Origin: Halorientalis marina | Lineage (GTDB): Archaea > Halobacteriota > Halobacteria > Halobacteriales > Haloarculaceae | DNA length: 64,000 bases | Reading direction: 5' to 3' | Assembly (NCBI RefSeq): GCF_023028345.1 | Contig: NZ_CP095487.1 | Coordinates: forward strand, 186,001-250,000 | Shown: piece after piece, positions 52,434 through 60,688 of the stretch | Numbering within the stretch: position 1 is the stretch's first letter | Layout: each line of letters begins with the position of its first letter | Translations under genes and position numbers: made by a program | Notes under the pieces: model-generated | Told to the model about the DNA's origin: nothing | Seen by the model: only the letters and a program-made list of their open reading frames with translations | Database searches by the model: none

Positions 52434-52874
52434 TCAGAAGGAGCTTTCCTCGAAACTGCTGCCGATGCGGTAGGAGGGTTCGCCCTCCTCGTTCTCGTCG
52501 TCGAGGTCCTCCAGTTGCACGACCTCCTCGTCGTCTTCGTGTTCGTCGAGTTCCTGCCGGAGCCGCGTCACGTAGCGTTTGTGCTCCTCCAGTTGCTCGC
52601 GGAGGTGTTCGGCCTCCAGTTCCAGGCGCTCGTGTTCGCGGACGAAACTCTTCGGGACCTCGACTTTCGGCGGGAAGCTCGTGTCGTCGCTCGTGCGCTC
52701 GTTGACCTCGTGTTCGGGGACGACCTCGACCTGACCGTCGTGGGCAACGAGCAGATCGACGTAATCCCGGAAGACGGCCGAGAGCGACAGATCACGCTCC
52801 TCGGCGATCTCCCGGAGCGTCTCGAACTTCTCCTGGCTCACGCGAAAGGAGATCGTCTTGTTTTTGTTGCCCAT
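52434..52874 (-). CDS. Ribbon-helix-helix protein with coiled-coil tail
   Basis: 146 aa. N-terminal ribbon-helix-helix (KTISFRVSQEKFETLREIAEERDLSLSAVFRDYVDLL, residues about 6-42) of the CopG/MetJ type, then a coiled coil (about 75-115) and an acidic tail (DEHEDDEEVVQLEDLDDENEEGE). A DNA-binding regulator or chromosomal protein; target unknown. It follows the rpa3-rpap3 operon on the same strand, separated by about 115 bases. Confidence 0.82.
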   Translation of the reverse strand: MGNKNKTISFRVSQEKFETLREIAEERDLSLSAVFRDYVDLLVAHDGQVEVVPEHEVNERTSDDTSFPPKVEVPKSFVREHERLELEAEHLREQLEEHKRYVTRLRQELDEHEDDEEVVQLEDLDDENEEGEPSYRIGSSFEESSF

Positions 52875-52989
52875 CGTGTGTCATCGTCGTCACTACTGGT
52901 ACTTAACGGTTTGTCAGACGCTCTCACTGTTCGAAACCGGGCCGCAAAAAACGGCGGCCGCCAGGGGCGCGCCCTTGCGGCCGGCTGCG

Positions 52990-53646
52990 CTACTCCGCGG
53001 TCGGACTCTCGGCTGCGGCGTCGTCCGCCGATTCCAGACTTTCGAGAGCCTCCACGACCGCACGCCGGTAGTTCTCGACGGGCAGGTCGTACTCCTCGCG
53101 TGCCATCTTGACGTACTCGTCCATCGCCGCCGCGCTGCCGCCGTCCTGCGAGGACGCACCGTCGTCGCCCTCGGCGGCCGCCTCGAAGCGCTTGATGCGG
53201 TCGAGGGTGCGCTCGGCCGTCTCGATCACCCAGCGGTCCCGGGTGGCCTCGTCGACCGTCGTGATCGACTCCGGCCGGATGGACACGCGCACGTCGCCGT
53301 CGTCGGTCTCGTAGGTCCGTGGCTTGCCGACGACCGAGACGTAGGCCGGCGGTTCGAGCTCCCGGAGCATCGACGCGGCGTCGGGCTGGTACTGCCCGGC
53401 GTACATGAAGAACGTATCGCCGTTGGGGTCGACCAGTCGCCCCTGCCAGTACTCGCTGTCCTCGCCCACGTCCTCGGTCTCGGTGAGCGTGCCGACGACG
53501 AAGATGCGGTTCGCCCGTTCGCCCGTCGGGAGCAGGAGGTAGACGGGTGCGCGCTCGTCGTCCGATTCCTTGAACGTGTAGCCGGCGTCGTTGAACTCCG
53601 CTGCGAACACGCGCCGGGCGACCTCTCGGGTTGGGACTGCCGCCAT
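52990..53646 (-). CDS. rpap3: RPA-associated protein (Rpap3)
   Basis: 218 aa, COG3390 family. Starts MAAVPTREVARRVFAAEFNDAGYTFKESDDERAPVYLLLPTGERANRIFVVGTLTETEDVGEDSEYWQGRLVDPNGDTFFMYAGQYQPDAASML with an OB-fold-like core, then YVSVVGKPRTYETDDGDVRVSIRPE. It comes directly after rpa3 and in Haloferax the two genes form an operon and interact. Role: partner of the RPA3 single-stranded DNA-binding protein in repair and replication. Confidence 0.88.
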   Translation of the reverse strand: MAAVPTREVARRVFAAEFNDAGYTFKESDDERAPVYLLLPTGERANRIFVVGTLTETEDVGEDSEYWQGRLVDPNGDTFFMYAGQYQPDAASMLRELEPPAYVSVVGKPRTYETDDGDVRVSIRPESITTVDEATRDRWVIETAERTLDRIKRFEAAAEGDDGASSQDGGSAAAMDEYVKMAREEYDLPVENYRRAVVEALESLESADDAAAESPTAE

Positions 53647-53647
53647 G

Positions 53648-54580
53648 TCAGATCGACCTCGCTTTGATCAGCATCGCTTCCGCATCGACTGCACCGTCCA
53701 GTTCCTCCACGTCGTCGGCCAGGAGGTACCGCCGGAAGGTCGGCCCGCTCACGCGGTAGTACCGCCCCAGCGTCTCCTTGCGCATCTTGTCGGCCACCAC
53801 CGTCGTGTCCAGTGCGTCCATCGCCATCTCCTTTGCCTCCTCGAGGGTGATGTCGGTGAACTCCTCCGTGGCCTCGCGGTTGAACAGGACCTCGTGGACC
53901 TCCTCGCCGTCGTCGAGAACGGCCTTGATGCGGAGGTCGAACTCGCCTTCGACCTCGCCGTGTTCGTTACACCGCCCGTTCTGGAGGACGCGCGTGCAGT
54001 CCTCCTCCGGACAGCGCTTGATGAGGCCGCTGCCCTTCTGGATGTCGACCAGGGCACCCTCGACGGTCACGTCGTCGTCGCCGACCTCGATGTCCTCGTC
54101 GACCTCCTCGATGACCGTCGTCCGGTTGAGTTTCACCGAGAACCGGCCCTGGTACTCGTCGGTCACGACGTTGCGCAGGTCGTAGACCGCTCCTTCCTCG
54201 AGGGCGGGCAGGTCGGACTTCGACCACTTCGTGAACTTGATCGTGCCCGTCTCGTCGCCGAGGAGGCCGACCTGTGCCACGGCGTCGCTGTCGGCGTCCC
54301 AGAGTTCGACGACCTTCGCCGTCAGGTCGACCCACTCCTCGGGGGCGTCGACCGAACTGATCTGAACGTGCTCGTTCCCGCCGCCGCTCGACAGTTCGTC
54401 GCGCTCCATCCCCGCCTCGTCGAGGTACGTGCTCGTGACGCTCCGGCGTGCCTCGTCGACCGGCACCTTGTACTCCTCGACCAGCGTCTCCAGCCGTTCC
54501 TCGACGTCGTCGACGGTGACGTCTAGCTTGTCGGAAAACTGCTCGTGTATCTCGTCCGCGTGGGTACGCAAATCTGTCAT
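53648..54580 (-). CDS. rpa3: Replication protein A, Rpa3 type
   Basis: Single-stranded DNA-binding protein, 310 aa. MTDLRTHADEIHEQFSDKLDVTVDDVEERLETLVEEY is a helical start, followed by OB-folds (DLTAKVVELWDADSDAVAQVGLLGDETGTIKFTKWSKSDLP and ALEEGAVYDLRNVVTDEYQGRFSVKLNRTTVIEE) and a zinc site (CPEEDCTRVLQNGRCNEHG). ATG 54580 is chosen over 54637: the TATA box at 54641-54648 would start RNA near 54618, after 54637. The first OB-fold has a variant F/Y-rich strand. Confidence 0.91.
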   Translation of the reverse strand: MTDLRTHADEIHEQFSDKLDVTVDDVEERLETLVEEYKVPVDEARRSVTSTYLDEAGMERDELSSGGGNEHVQISSVDAPEEWVDLTAKVVELWDADSDAVAQVGLLGDETGTIKFTKWSKSDLPALEEGAVYDLRNVVTDEYQGRFSVKLNRTTVIEEVDEDIEVGDDDVTVEGALVDIQKGSGLIKRCPEEDCTRVLQNGRCNEHGEVEGEFDLRIKAVLDDGEEVHEVLFNREATEEFTDITLEEAKEMAMDALDTTVVADKMRKETLGRYYRVSGPTFRRYLLADDVEELDGAVDAEAMLIKARSI

Positions 54581-54640
54581 TGCTCTCACTGCCTCCGCCT
54601 TGTTTTCGATGGGAGGCACTCGGAGTTTGGTCGCCATCGG

Positions 54641-54648
54641 ATATAAAC
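54641..54648 (-). promoter_or_regulatory. TATA box of the rpa3 operon
   Basis: ATATAAAC on the plus strand (GTTTATAT read on the minus strand). Predicted start of transcription near 54618, giving a leader of about 38 bases with a GGAGG-like site before ATG 54580. It therefore sets the rpa3 start codon. Confidence 0.65.
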
Positions 54649-54701
54649 GCTCGCCCGGTGGGGTGAAAGTGGAAACCGGGCGACTGCACCGCCACAGCGG
54701 G

Positions 54702-56078
54702 TCAGGCCTTCGGCCCTTCGTCCCGTGCGAGCGTCGCGGACACTCCGTCGCCCTCGGGCTCCCAGACGACCGCGAGTTCGTAGTCGCCGTCGACGCCGAC
54801 GACGACCCGGTCGCCGGCCACGACGGCGGGTTCGTCGCCGATCTCGCCCGACGACGACCCGCGCCACCGGCCGCCGCGTGTCATGTCCGCGCCGGCGGCG
54901 TCGGCGAAGCCGGTGCCGCGGAGACGGATTTCCGACGCTCGCACGGTGTCGCCGCCGTCGTGTGTGATCTCGACCGTCCCCGCGCTCTCGTCGTACTCGA
55001 AGCTAAACGCGACGGCCGGGGTATCGCGGCGGCGGCGTCGGTCGTCGCGGGGCTCCGCGAACGCGCGGACGGTGTCGGCCAGGTCGTCGACCGTGCTCTC
55101 GTAGCGCAGGACGACGTCCGAACCGTCCCGCGAGATGGCGACCTCGTCCAGGGTCTCAACCATCGTCTCGCGCTCGCTTCCCTGTTCCGCGTACGCGAGG
55201 TAGCCCTCGACGGTGTCGACGAGGTTCTCCGCGGTCGCTGTGTCGTCGGCCGCCATGGTCACTTCGACCCCGCGCGAGTTGCCGTCCCGGTAGACGGCGC
55301 CGGCGACCGTCGCCACCTCGTTGAGCGGTTCCAGATAGACGGTCGTGTCGTCGCGTTCGATCTCGTCGGGAACGAGCCCGAGCGGGATGTCGAGGACGAA
55401 CCGGACCGGTGCGTCCCGGGTCGTCGCGAAGGCCGACTGCATCCGCCCGTCGAGGGACTCGACCTCGCCGAGCGTGACCTCGATGGTCTCCCTGACGGCG
55501 CCTTCCCAGCCGACGACGTACTCCCCGTCGCCGAGGACGCCGAGCCAGATGCCAGCGCCGTAGAAACTGTCGGTTTCCGGGTGGTAGATCGGCTGGCCGT
55601 AGTGTTCGTCCTCCTGGTAGGAGTTGCCCATCGAGTCCGACAGGCTGTCCGTGATGTCCTCGGCCGACCAGTCGGCGGTCACGACGGCGGCGCCCCCGCG
55701 GGCGCCGAGCCCGTAGAAGCCGCTCCCGTTGAAGAAGGGGGTGAGCGACGACACCGCCGTCGGGTCGAGGCCGAAGTCATCCTCGAACCGCGACAGGAGG
55801 TCGTCGTAGCTCTCCGGCCGGTTCTCGGCGGCGTAGTCCGGATCGGCCCGTCCCTCGAACCAGGCGTTCACGAGCGTCTTCGTGGCGTCGTCGTCCCGGA
55901 CTGCCTCCGCGTCGACGGTCAGCGCGAGGGTGACGCCGTCGGGGACTGTCGCGAGCGGGCCGGCGGACCCGTCTTCCCCGAGGGAGTCCATCAGGCCGGA
56001 ACAGCCGGCCAGTGTGGTCAGGGCAGTCAGTGCGGCACCGGAACGGAGCAGGTCACGTCTGGAGGGCGAGTGGACCAT
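54702..56078 (-). CDS. Tat lipoprotein with pilin-like C-terminal domain
   Basis: 458 aa. MVHSPSRRDLLRSGAALTALTTLAGCSG has twin arginines and a lipobox cysteine. The middle (about 40-345) is a large beta/alpha region without a recognised motif (SLTPFFNGSGFYGLGARGGAAVVTADW). The last 110 residues (about 347-455, AFSFEYDESAGTVEITHDGGDTVRASEIRLRGTGF ... GDRVVVGVDGDYELAVVWEPEGDGVSATLARDEGP) look like the Ig-like tail of archaeal type IV pilins. So it is a surface lipoprotein that may bind or resemble pili. Function unknown. Confidence 0.75.
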   Translation of the reverse strand: MVHSPSRRDLLRSGAALTALTTLAGCSGLMDSLGEDGSAGPLATVPDGVTLALTVDAEAVRDDDATKTLVNAWFEGRADPDYAAENRPESYDDLLSRFEDDFGLDPTAVSSLTPFFNGSGFYGLGARGGAAVVTADWSAEDITDSLSDSMGNSYQEDEHYGQPIYHPETDSFYGAGIWLGVLGDGEYVVGWEGAVRETIEVTLGEVESLDGRMQSAFATTRDAPVRFVLDIPLGLVPDEIERDDTTVYLEPLNEVATVAGAVYRDGNSRGVEVTMAADDTATAENLVDTVEGYLAYAEQGSERETMVETLDEVAISRDGSDVVLRYESTVDDLADTVRAFAEPRDDRRRRRDTPAVAFSFEYDESAGTVEITHDGGDTVRASEIRLRGTGFADAAGADMTRGGRWRGSSSGEIGDEPAVVAGDRVVVGVDGDYELAVVWEPEGDGVSATLARDEGPKA

Positions 56079-56194
56079 GTTCCACCCACTCCCCTGTCAA
56101 CTAATTAGTCTTGTGTGCCGCGGTGTCGGCCGTCACCGCGGTACGGAGCGGTCCCGCCGACGGACATTTGTGCCGGCGGCGCCAACCGAGTGGC

Positions 56195-56476
56195 ATGGAC
56201 GACGGCCGCATCCGCCGGTTCGTCGAGAACACGCTGCGCTCGGCCGGCCGCCAGTACGAGGAGGCCCGCCAGGCCTACAGCGACGCGAAGCGGAGCGCGC
56301 TCGCGGACCTGCCGCTGGACGATGAGGGCCGCGCGAAGATCGTCTGTCGCCGCTACGCCGAGAAACGCGCGGTCTCGCTCGACGACCAGGGGCGGCCCGA
56401 CTGTTTCGACCCGGAGCACCGCGACTGCCGGGGCTGTGCCGAGGACGTGCGGGACGGCGTCGTCGAAACCTGGTGA
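56195..56476 (+). CDS. DUF7091-like small protein with cysteine knot
   Basis: 93 aa. MDDGRIRRFVENTLRSAGRQYEEARQAYSDAKRSALADLPLDDEGRAKIVCRRYAEKRAVSLDDQGRPDCFDPEHRDCRGCAEDVRDGVVETW. Four cysteines (CRRY, DCFD, DCRGC) could hold one metal. It resembles the haloarchaeal DUF7091 group. ATG 56195 was used; the frame extends to 56111 without conservation. Confidence 0.7.
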   Translation: MDDGRIRRFVENTLRSAGRQYEEARQAYSDAKRSALADLPLDDEGRAKIVCRRYAEKRAVSLDDQGRPDCFDPEHRDCRGCAEDVRDGVVETW

Positions 56477-56546
56477 GCGCCGCCGCTCGTCCGGCGGCCC
56501 GGCACGACAACGCCGGGCTTTTCTCCCGCTCGCCGCTAGCGTGTGT

Positions 56547-57317
56547 ATGCACACCGCGACAGGGTCGCCCTGGGATCGTGTCAAACTGGTCGCGGTCGGC
56601 CTCGGCGTCGCAGTCGGCGGCTTCGTCGTCGGGATCGGCGCGATGATCGTGCTCGCCCTCCTCATCTTCGGTCTCGGGGTGGAACTCTCCGAGCCCGAGT
56701 TCCTCATCGTGAGTCTCATCGGCCTGCAGGGGATCGGTTTCCCGACCGTCGGCTACGCGTACATCCGGTACACGGGGCGCTCGCTTCGGACGTTCGTCCC
56801 GATGCGGGTGCCTGGCCTCCGGGACATCGCGCTGATCATCGGCGGGTGGTTCGGCGCCCTCATGGCCGTCGGACTGGTCAGCTACCTCATTCAGGTGCTG
56901 GGGCTGGTGCCCGCACAGAACAGCGCGGGACAGATCATCATGGAGAACCCCGGTTTCGTCCCCTACCTCATCCCCTTCGTCTTCCTCCTGAACGGCCCCG
57001 GCGAGGAGTTCCTCTTCCGTGGGGTCCTCCAGGGGCGGTTCCGCGAAGCGTTCGGGCCCGTCGGCGCCATCGTGCTGGCGACGCTGATGTTCGCACCCAT
57101 GCACATCTTCTCGCTCGTGGGTTCGCCGGAGGCCGCGCTGGTCACCATCTCCATCCTCACCGTCCCCAGCCTCGTCTTCGGCGCGCTCTACGAGTACTCC
57201 GGGAACTTCGTCGTCCCGGCCCTGGTTCACGGGCTCTACAACGCGACGCTGTTCGGCAGCGTCTACCTCGCTGCCGAGTATGGTCCCGAAACCCCGCAGG
57301 CCCTCCTCATCTTGTAG
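56547..57317 (+). CDS. CPBP-family intramembrane metalloprotease
   Basis: 256 aa, about eight membrane helices. The conserved motifs are GPGEEFLFRGVLQGRFREAFGP (Glu-Glu with Arg), a His in FAPMHIFSL, and HGLYNATLFG near the C-terminus. This family includes CAAX-type Rce1 proteases and Abi proteins. The natural substrate is unknown. ATG 56547 is preceded by TTTTCTCCC-like sequence. Confidence 0.87.
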   Translation: MHTATGSPWDRVKLVAVGLGVAVGGFVVGIGAMIVLALLIFGLGVELSEPEFLIVSLIGLQGIGFPTVGYAYIRYTGRSLRTFVPMRVPGLRDIALIIGGWFGALMAVGLVSYLIQVLGLVPAQNSAGQIIMENPGFVPYLIPFVFLLNGPGEEFLFRGVLQGRFREAFGPVGAIVLATLMFAPMHIFSLVGSPEAALVTISILTVPSLVFGALYEYSGNFVVPALVHGLYNATLFGSVYLAAEYGPETPQALLIL

Positions 57318-57347
57318 ACTTTTCCCCCTCGCGGGCGAGGGGTCGGT

Positions 57348-58346
57348 ATGGAGCGTCCGATCGTCGCCGTCGTCCTCGCCGGCGGCACCGGCACCCGGCT
57401 CTACCCCGCGAGCCGGCGCGACCGACCCAAGCAGTTCCTCACGCTCGACAGCGACCGCTCGCTGCTCGCCGAGACCGTCGCCCGCGCCGGCTTCGCCGAC
57501 GAGGTGGCCGTCCTCACGCGACCCTCGCTCGCCGACGCCGTGCGCGAACACGCGCCCGAGGCCGCCGTCCTCACCGAACCGGAGCCGAAAGACACCGGCC
57601 CCGCCCTCGTCTACGCCGCTCACCGCCTCCGCGACCAGATCGGCGAGTGCGTCCTCCTGAACCTCCCCGCCGACCACCACGTCGACGGCGACTTCGCGAC
57701 GACCGCCCGGACCGCCGCCCGCGTCGCCGTCGAGACCGGCGGGCTCGTCACCGTCGGCGTCGAACCCACGCGCCCGGCGGCCGGCTACGGCTACATCGAG
57801 CCCGGCGACCGCCGCGACGGCTACGCGACCGTCGCCTCTTTCCACGAGAAACCCGACCCCGAGACCGCCCGGGAGTACGTCGACGCCGGCTACTACTGGA
57901 ACGCCGGGCTCTTCGCGTGGACGCCCAACGCCCTCCTCGCGGCGGCCCGGAACAGTCCGCTGGAGCCGCTCGTCGACGCCCTCGACCGCGGCGACCCGGA
58001 GGCCGGGTTCGAGGCCATCGACCCCGTCAGCGTCGACTACGCGCTCATGGAGACGGCCGGTAACGCCTACGTCGTCCCCGCGGGCTTCGAGTGGGACGAC
58101 CTCGGCTCGTGGGACGCGCTCGACCGCGTCCTCGATGCCGACGCCGACGGCAACGTCGTCCTCGGCGACGCCCTGCTCGAAGACGCCGCGAACTGCACCG
58201 TCGCCACCGACGGCCACGTCAGTCTGGTCGGCGTCTCCGATCTCGTCGTCGCCTCCTTCGGCGACCGCACGCTCGTCGTCCCGAAAGACGACCTCGGGCG
58301 CGTCCGCGAGGTGGTCTCCCAGCTCCGTGCGCAAGACCTGTTCTGA
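57348..58346 (+). CDS. Mannose-1-phosphate guanylyltransferase family protein
   Basis: 332 aa. LAGGTGTRLYPASRRDRPKQFL (about 9-30) is the nucleotidyl transferase signature with the KQF of GDP-mannose pyrophosphorylases, EPKDTGPALVYAAHRL and LPADHH, then YGYIEPGDRRDGYATVASFHEKPDPETAREYVDAGYYWNAGLFAWTPN and WDDLGSWDAL, all typical of bacterial-type ManC/M1P-GT. It has no C-terminal phosphomannose isomerase domain. Makes GDP-mannose (or a related NDP-sugar) for glycans; exact sugar not certain. Confidence 0.88.
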   Translation: MERPIVAVVLAGGTGTRLYPASRRDRPKQFLTLDSDRSLLAETVARAGFADEVAVLTRPSLADAVREHAPEAAVLTEPEPKDTGPALVYAAHRLRDQIGECVLLNLPADHHVDGDFATTARTAARVAVETGGLVTVGVEPTRPAAGYGYIEPGDRRDGYATVASFHEKPDPETAREYVDAGYYWNAGLFAWTPNALLAAARNSPLEPLVDALDRGDPEAGFEAIDPVSVDYALMETAGNAYVVPAGFEWDDLGSWDALDRVLDADADGNVVLGDALLEDAANCTVATDGHVSLVGVSDLVVASFGDRTLVVPKDDLGRVREVVSQLRAQDLF

Positions 58347-58384
58347 CGGGCGCGCTTTTGAGGCTGGCCCCCGAACGGCCGGTC

Positions 58385-58504
58385 GTGACACGACTCTTCC
58401 CGGAAGAAATCACGACGCGGGACGTGCTGCTGGCCGTCGGCGCACTGCTGGCGACGCTCGCAGTCGCGACCCTCTTCGTCTTCGCCCTCGGTGCCAGCGG
58501 CTGA
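58385..58504 (+). CDS. Tiny membrane protein (possibly first half of a split gene)
   Basis: 39 aa from GTG 58385: VTRLFPEEITTRDVLLAVGA, then a hydrophobic helix to ALGASG. One membrane segment (residues about 14-36). Its stop overlaps a second frame (58491-58631) that looks like a continuation. May be the N-terminal half of a frame-split gene, or a true tiny protein. Confidence 0.4.
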   Translation: MTRLFPEEITTRDVLLAVGALLATLAVATLFVFALGASG

Positions 58505-58631
58505 GCGTCCCCGCGTCGCCGGCGACTCGGTCCGACTCGCGGGCCTCGACTCCGGGGACACGGTTCGGGTGGTCTGGCGGCCCGGCGACGCGGGGCCGCC
58601 GACCGAGTTCGGCTCGTACGAGGTGCCCTAG
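58491..58631 (+). pseudogene. Pilin-like C-terminal fragment, out of frame with 58385
   Basis: Reading from GTG 58491, 46 codons give PRVAGDSVRLAGLDSGDTV and WRPGDAGPPTEFGSYEVP with a TAG stop at 58629-58631. The GDSV...GDTV strand pattern and the final strand resemble the tail of archaeal pilin-type Ig-like domains. The frame is shifted from the preceding membrane helix ORF and overlaps it (GTGCCAGCGGCTGA). A frameshift in an 85-aa pilin-like gene would explain it. Confidence 0.35.
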
Positions 58632-59410
58632 CTCCGCAGACTGCCGCCGTCGATGGGGATTGCCGCGCCGGTGATGTAGCTGGCCCGCTCGCTACACAGG
58701 TAGGCGACGGCCTCGCCCAGCTCCGCGGGGTCGCCGACCCGCTCCAGCGGGACGCCCTCGGACCAGTCCGCACGGCCCTCCTCGTAGCTGTCGAACTCGC
58801 CGCGGTCGACGGACTGTTCGATGAGTTCCTCGATCCGGCTCGTCTCGTGGGCGCCGGGCAACACGGCGTTGACGCGGACCTCCGGCGCGAACTCGCGGGC
58901 CTGTGTCTTCATCAGGCCGATGACGGCCCGACGGACCGAGTTCGAGAGCACCAGGCCGTCGATGACCTCCTGCACCGAGCGGGAGGTGATGTTCACGATA
59001 GAGCCGCCGCCGTCGGAGAGATGGGGGTAGGCCTCGCGGGTCGCGCGCACGACGCTCATCACGAGCAGGTCGTAAGCCGACTGCCAGTCCTCGTCGTCGG
59101 TATCGAGGAAGGGGCCGCTGGGCGGCCCGCCCGCGCTCGTGACGAGGTGGTCCAGCCCGCCGAAGGTCTCGACCGGCTCGTCGACGAGCCGTTCCACGTC
59201 GTCGGCGACGGTGATGTCCGCCTGCACCGCCAGTACGTCCCCGTCGCCGACGCCGGCGAGGTCGTCGCGGGCCTCAGCGAGACGGTCCTCGTCGCGGCCA
59301 CAGATCGCCACGTCGGCGCCCTCGCGGGCCAGTGCCTCGGCGGAGGCGAAGCCGAGGCCGCTACTGCTCGCCAGTACCAGTGCTGCCGATCCGTCGAGTT
59401 CCAGGTCCAT
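58628..59410 (-). CDS. Short-chain dehydrogenase-like protein lacking catalytic Tyr
   Basis: 260 aa. The NAD(P) site is SAALVLASSSGLGFASAEALAREGADVAICGRDEDRLAEAR, a variant of the TGxxxGxG motif (ASSSGLG), and the structural TSAGGPPSG follows. At the active site the YxxxK is replaced: ITSRSVQEVIDGLVLSNSVRRAVIGLMKT has Asn/Ser and Arg where Tyr and Lys are expected, a feature of a known atypical SDR subgroup. PxxxP C-terminus GAAIPIDGGSLRS is typical. Activity unknown. Confidence 0.83.
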   Translation of the reverse strand: MDLELDGSAALVLASSSGLGFASAEALAREGADVAICGRDEDRLAEARDDLAGVGDGDVLAVQADITVADDVERLVDEPVETFGGLDHLVTSAGGPPSGPFLDTDDEDWQSAYDLLVMSVVRATREAYPHLSDGGGSIVNITSRSVQEVIDGLVLSNSVRRAVIGLMKTQAREFAPEVRVNAVLPGAHETSRIEELIEQSVDRGEFDSYEEGRADWSEGVPLERVGDPAELGEAVAYLCSERASYITGAAIPIDGGSLRS

Positions 59411-59485
59411 ACCCGCCCGGTCGGCGCCGCCGTTCAAAACCCCTGCGGGGCTGGACGGGCCATCCCTGTCGGTCCCCGCCGGTGC

Positions 59486-59962
59486 TCATTCGGCGCGGGT
59501 CTGCCGGCGGACCCGCACCTCGCCGTCGCTGGTGATGCCGACGAGCAACTCCTGCTCGATGTTCCGGCCCGAGACCGCGTCGCCGGCGGCGTCGCTGACG
59601 AGCTTCATGAGTTCGGGCGCGGTGTAGTTCACTTTCACGCCCACCTCGTCGCACTCGTCGAACACGCGGGCGGGCACGTCGTAGAGGTCGGTCCCGGCGT
59701 CGAGGACGACCCGGACGGGCGCCCGGAGCGCCTCGGCGAACGCGACCGTCTCGCGGGCCTTCGAGATGTTCTCACGGGCGCTGGCCTCGATGCTGGAGAC
59801 GTTCGCGCGGGAGGTCCCGAGCCGGTCGGCGATGTCGGCCTGCGAGGCGCCACGCTCCCGGAGGGCGAGCACCTCGGCCTGCCGCCGGGTCAGGACGTTC
59901 TCGTCGGCGGCGAAGCCCGCGCGGTCCAGCGTCTCGTCGACGTCGATCTCTGCCCCGGTCAT
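59486..59962 (-). CDS. Tfx-family DNA-binding protein
   Basis: 158 aa. The winged-helix/RNAP-sigma-like HTH is NVLTRRQAEVLALRERGASQADIADRLGTSRANVSSIEASARENISKARET (about 23-73). The C-terminal domain (RVVLDAGTDLYDVPARVFDECDEVGVKVNYTAPELMKLVSD) belongs to the Tfx family, first noted as a regulator of formylmethanofuran dehydrogenase in methanogens; in haloarchaea its targets are unknown. ATG 59962. Confidence 0.86.
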   Translation of the reverse strand: MTGAEIDVDETLDRAGFAADENVLTRRQAEVLALRERGASQADIADRLGTSRANVSSIEASARENISKARETVAFAEALRAPVRVVLDAGTDLYDVPARVFDECDEVGVKVNYTAPELMKLVSDAAGDAVSGRNIEQELLVGITSDGEVRVRRQTRAE

Positions 59963-60099
59963 GGCACCCCGCGTGTGCGTAGCCGACGCCTGCGTCCGAT
60001 CACGTTCGACGGTACGAAAGCCGCCGCGAAAAACCCACCGCCTCGTCCGCTCGTGGACTGTCCAGTCCCGTCGCTCGCCGTCGGCGACCGCGCTCGCGG

Positions 60100-60597
60100 T
60101 CACCCGCCCCAGAAGTTGTCCCGGCTCCCGAGCCGCGGGTCGTCGTCCGCCTCGATGTCCGCCATCGAACTACCCTCCGACTCCTCGTCGTCGTCGGCCT
60201 CGTCGGCCTCGGCGGCGTCGGGTTCGTCGCTGTCGCCCTCGCTCTCGTCTTCCGCTTCGTCCTCCATGGGAAGCCGCTCCAGCTCCTCGGCTTTGGCGTG
60301 GTTGGAGTGCACCCGGACGATCTTCACACGCGAGCGGGCCTCCGGGAGGACGCCGTCGACCATCACGATGAAGCCGTCCTCGGTGCGGCCGACGCCGGCC
60401 CCGCTCTCGTGGATGTCCTCGACGGTGACGACGACCTCCTCGCCCCGCTGGACCGGCTGCTGTTTCAGGTCGCGGATCGGCTGGTTGTAGTGGTTGCACC
60501 ACTCGGCACCGCCGCGGTCGCCGTAGTGTTGACACCCCATTCCCTCGATTCGCTCGGAGAAACTGGGGCAGTCGTCCGCGAGTGGACAGTCCGGCAT
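60100..60597 (-). CDS. TRAM-domain protein with Cys-rich N-terminus
   Basis: 165 aa. N-terminal cysteines CPLADDCPSF, GCQHYGDRG and WCNHY (about 4-36) may bind a metal. A TRAM domain (VQRGEEVVVTVEDIHESGAGVGRTEDGFIVMVDGVLPEARSRVKIVRVHSNHAKAEEL) follows and should bind tRNA or rRNA. A long acidic tail then ends GSRDNFWGG. RNA-binding or RNA chaperone role is inferred. It starts very close to the next gene region, with about 100 bases before the hydrolase gene. Confidence 0.83.
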   Translation of the reverse strand: MPDCPLADDCPSFSERIEGMGCQHYGDRGGAEWCNHYNQPIRDLKQQPVQRGEEVVVTVEDIHESGAGVGRTEDGFIVMVDGVLPEARSRVKIVRVHSNHAKAEELERLPMEDEAEDESEGDSDEPDAAEADEADDDEESEGSSMADIEADDDPRLGSRDNFWGG

Positions 60598-60688
60598 ACA
60601 CCCCGCTTATCAGCACGCGAATTAAACGCTTGCGGGTTGTTCAGCGCGTGAACCCTCCGCGAATCCGGTTTCAGGGCCGAACGACCCG

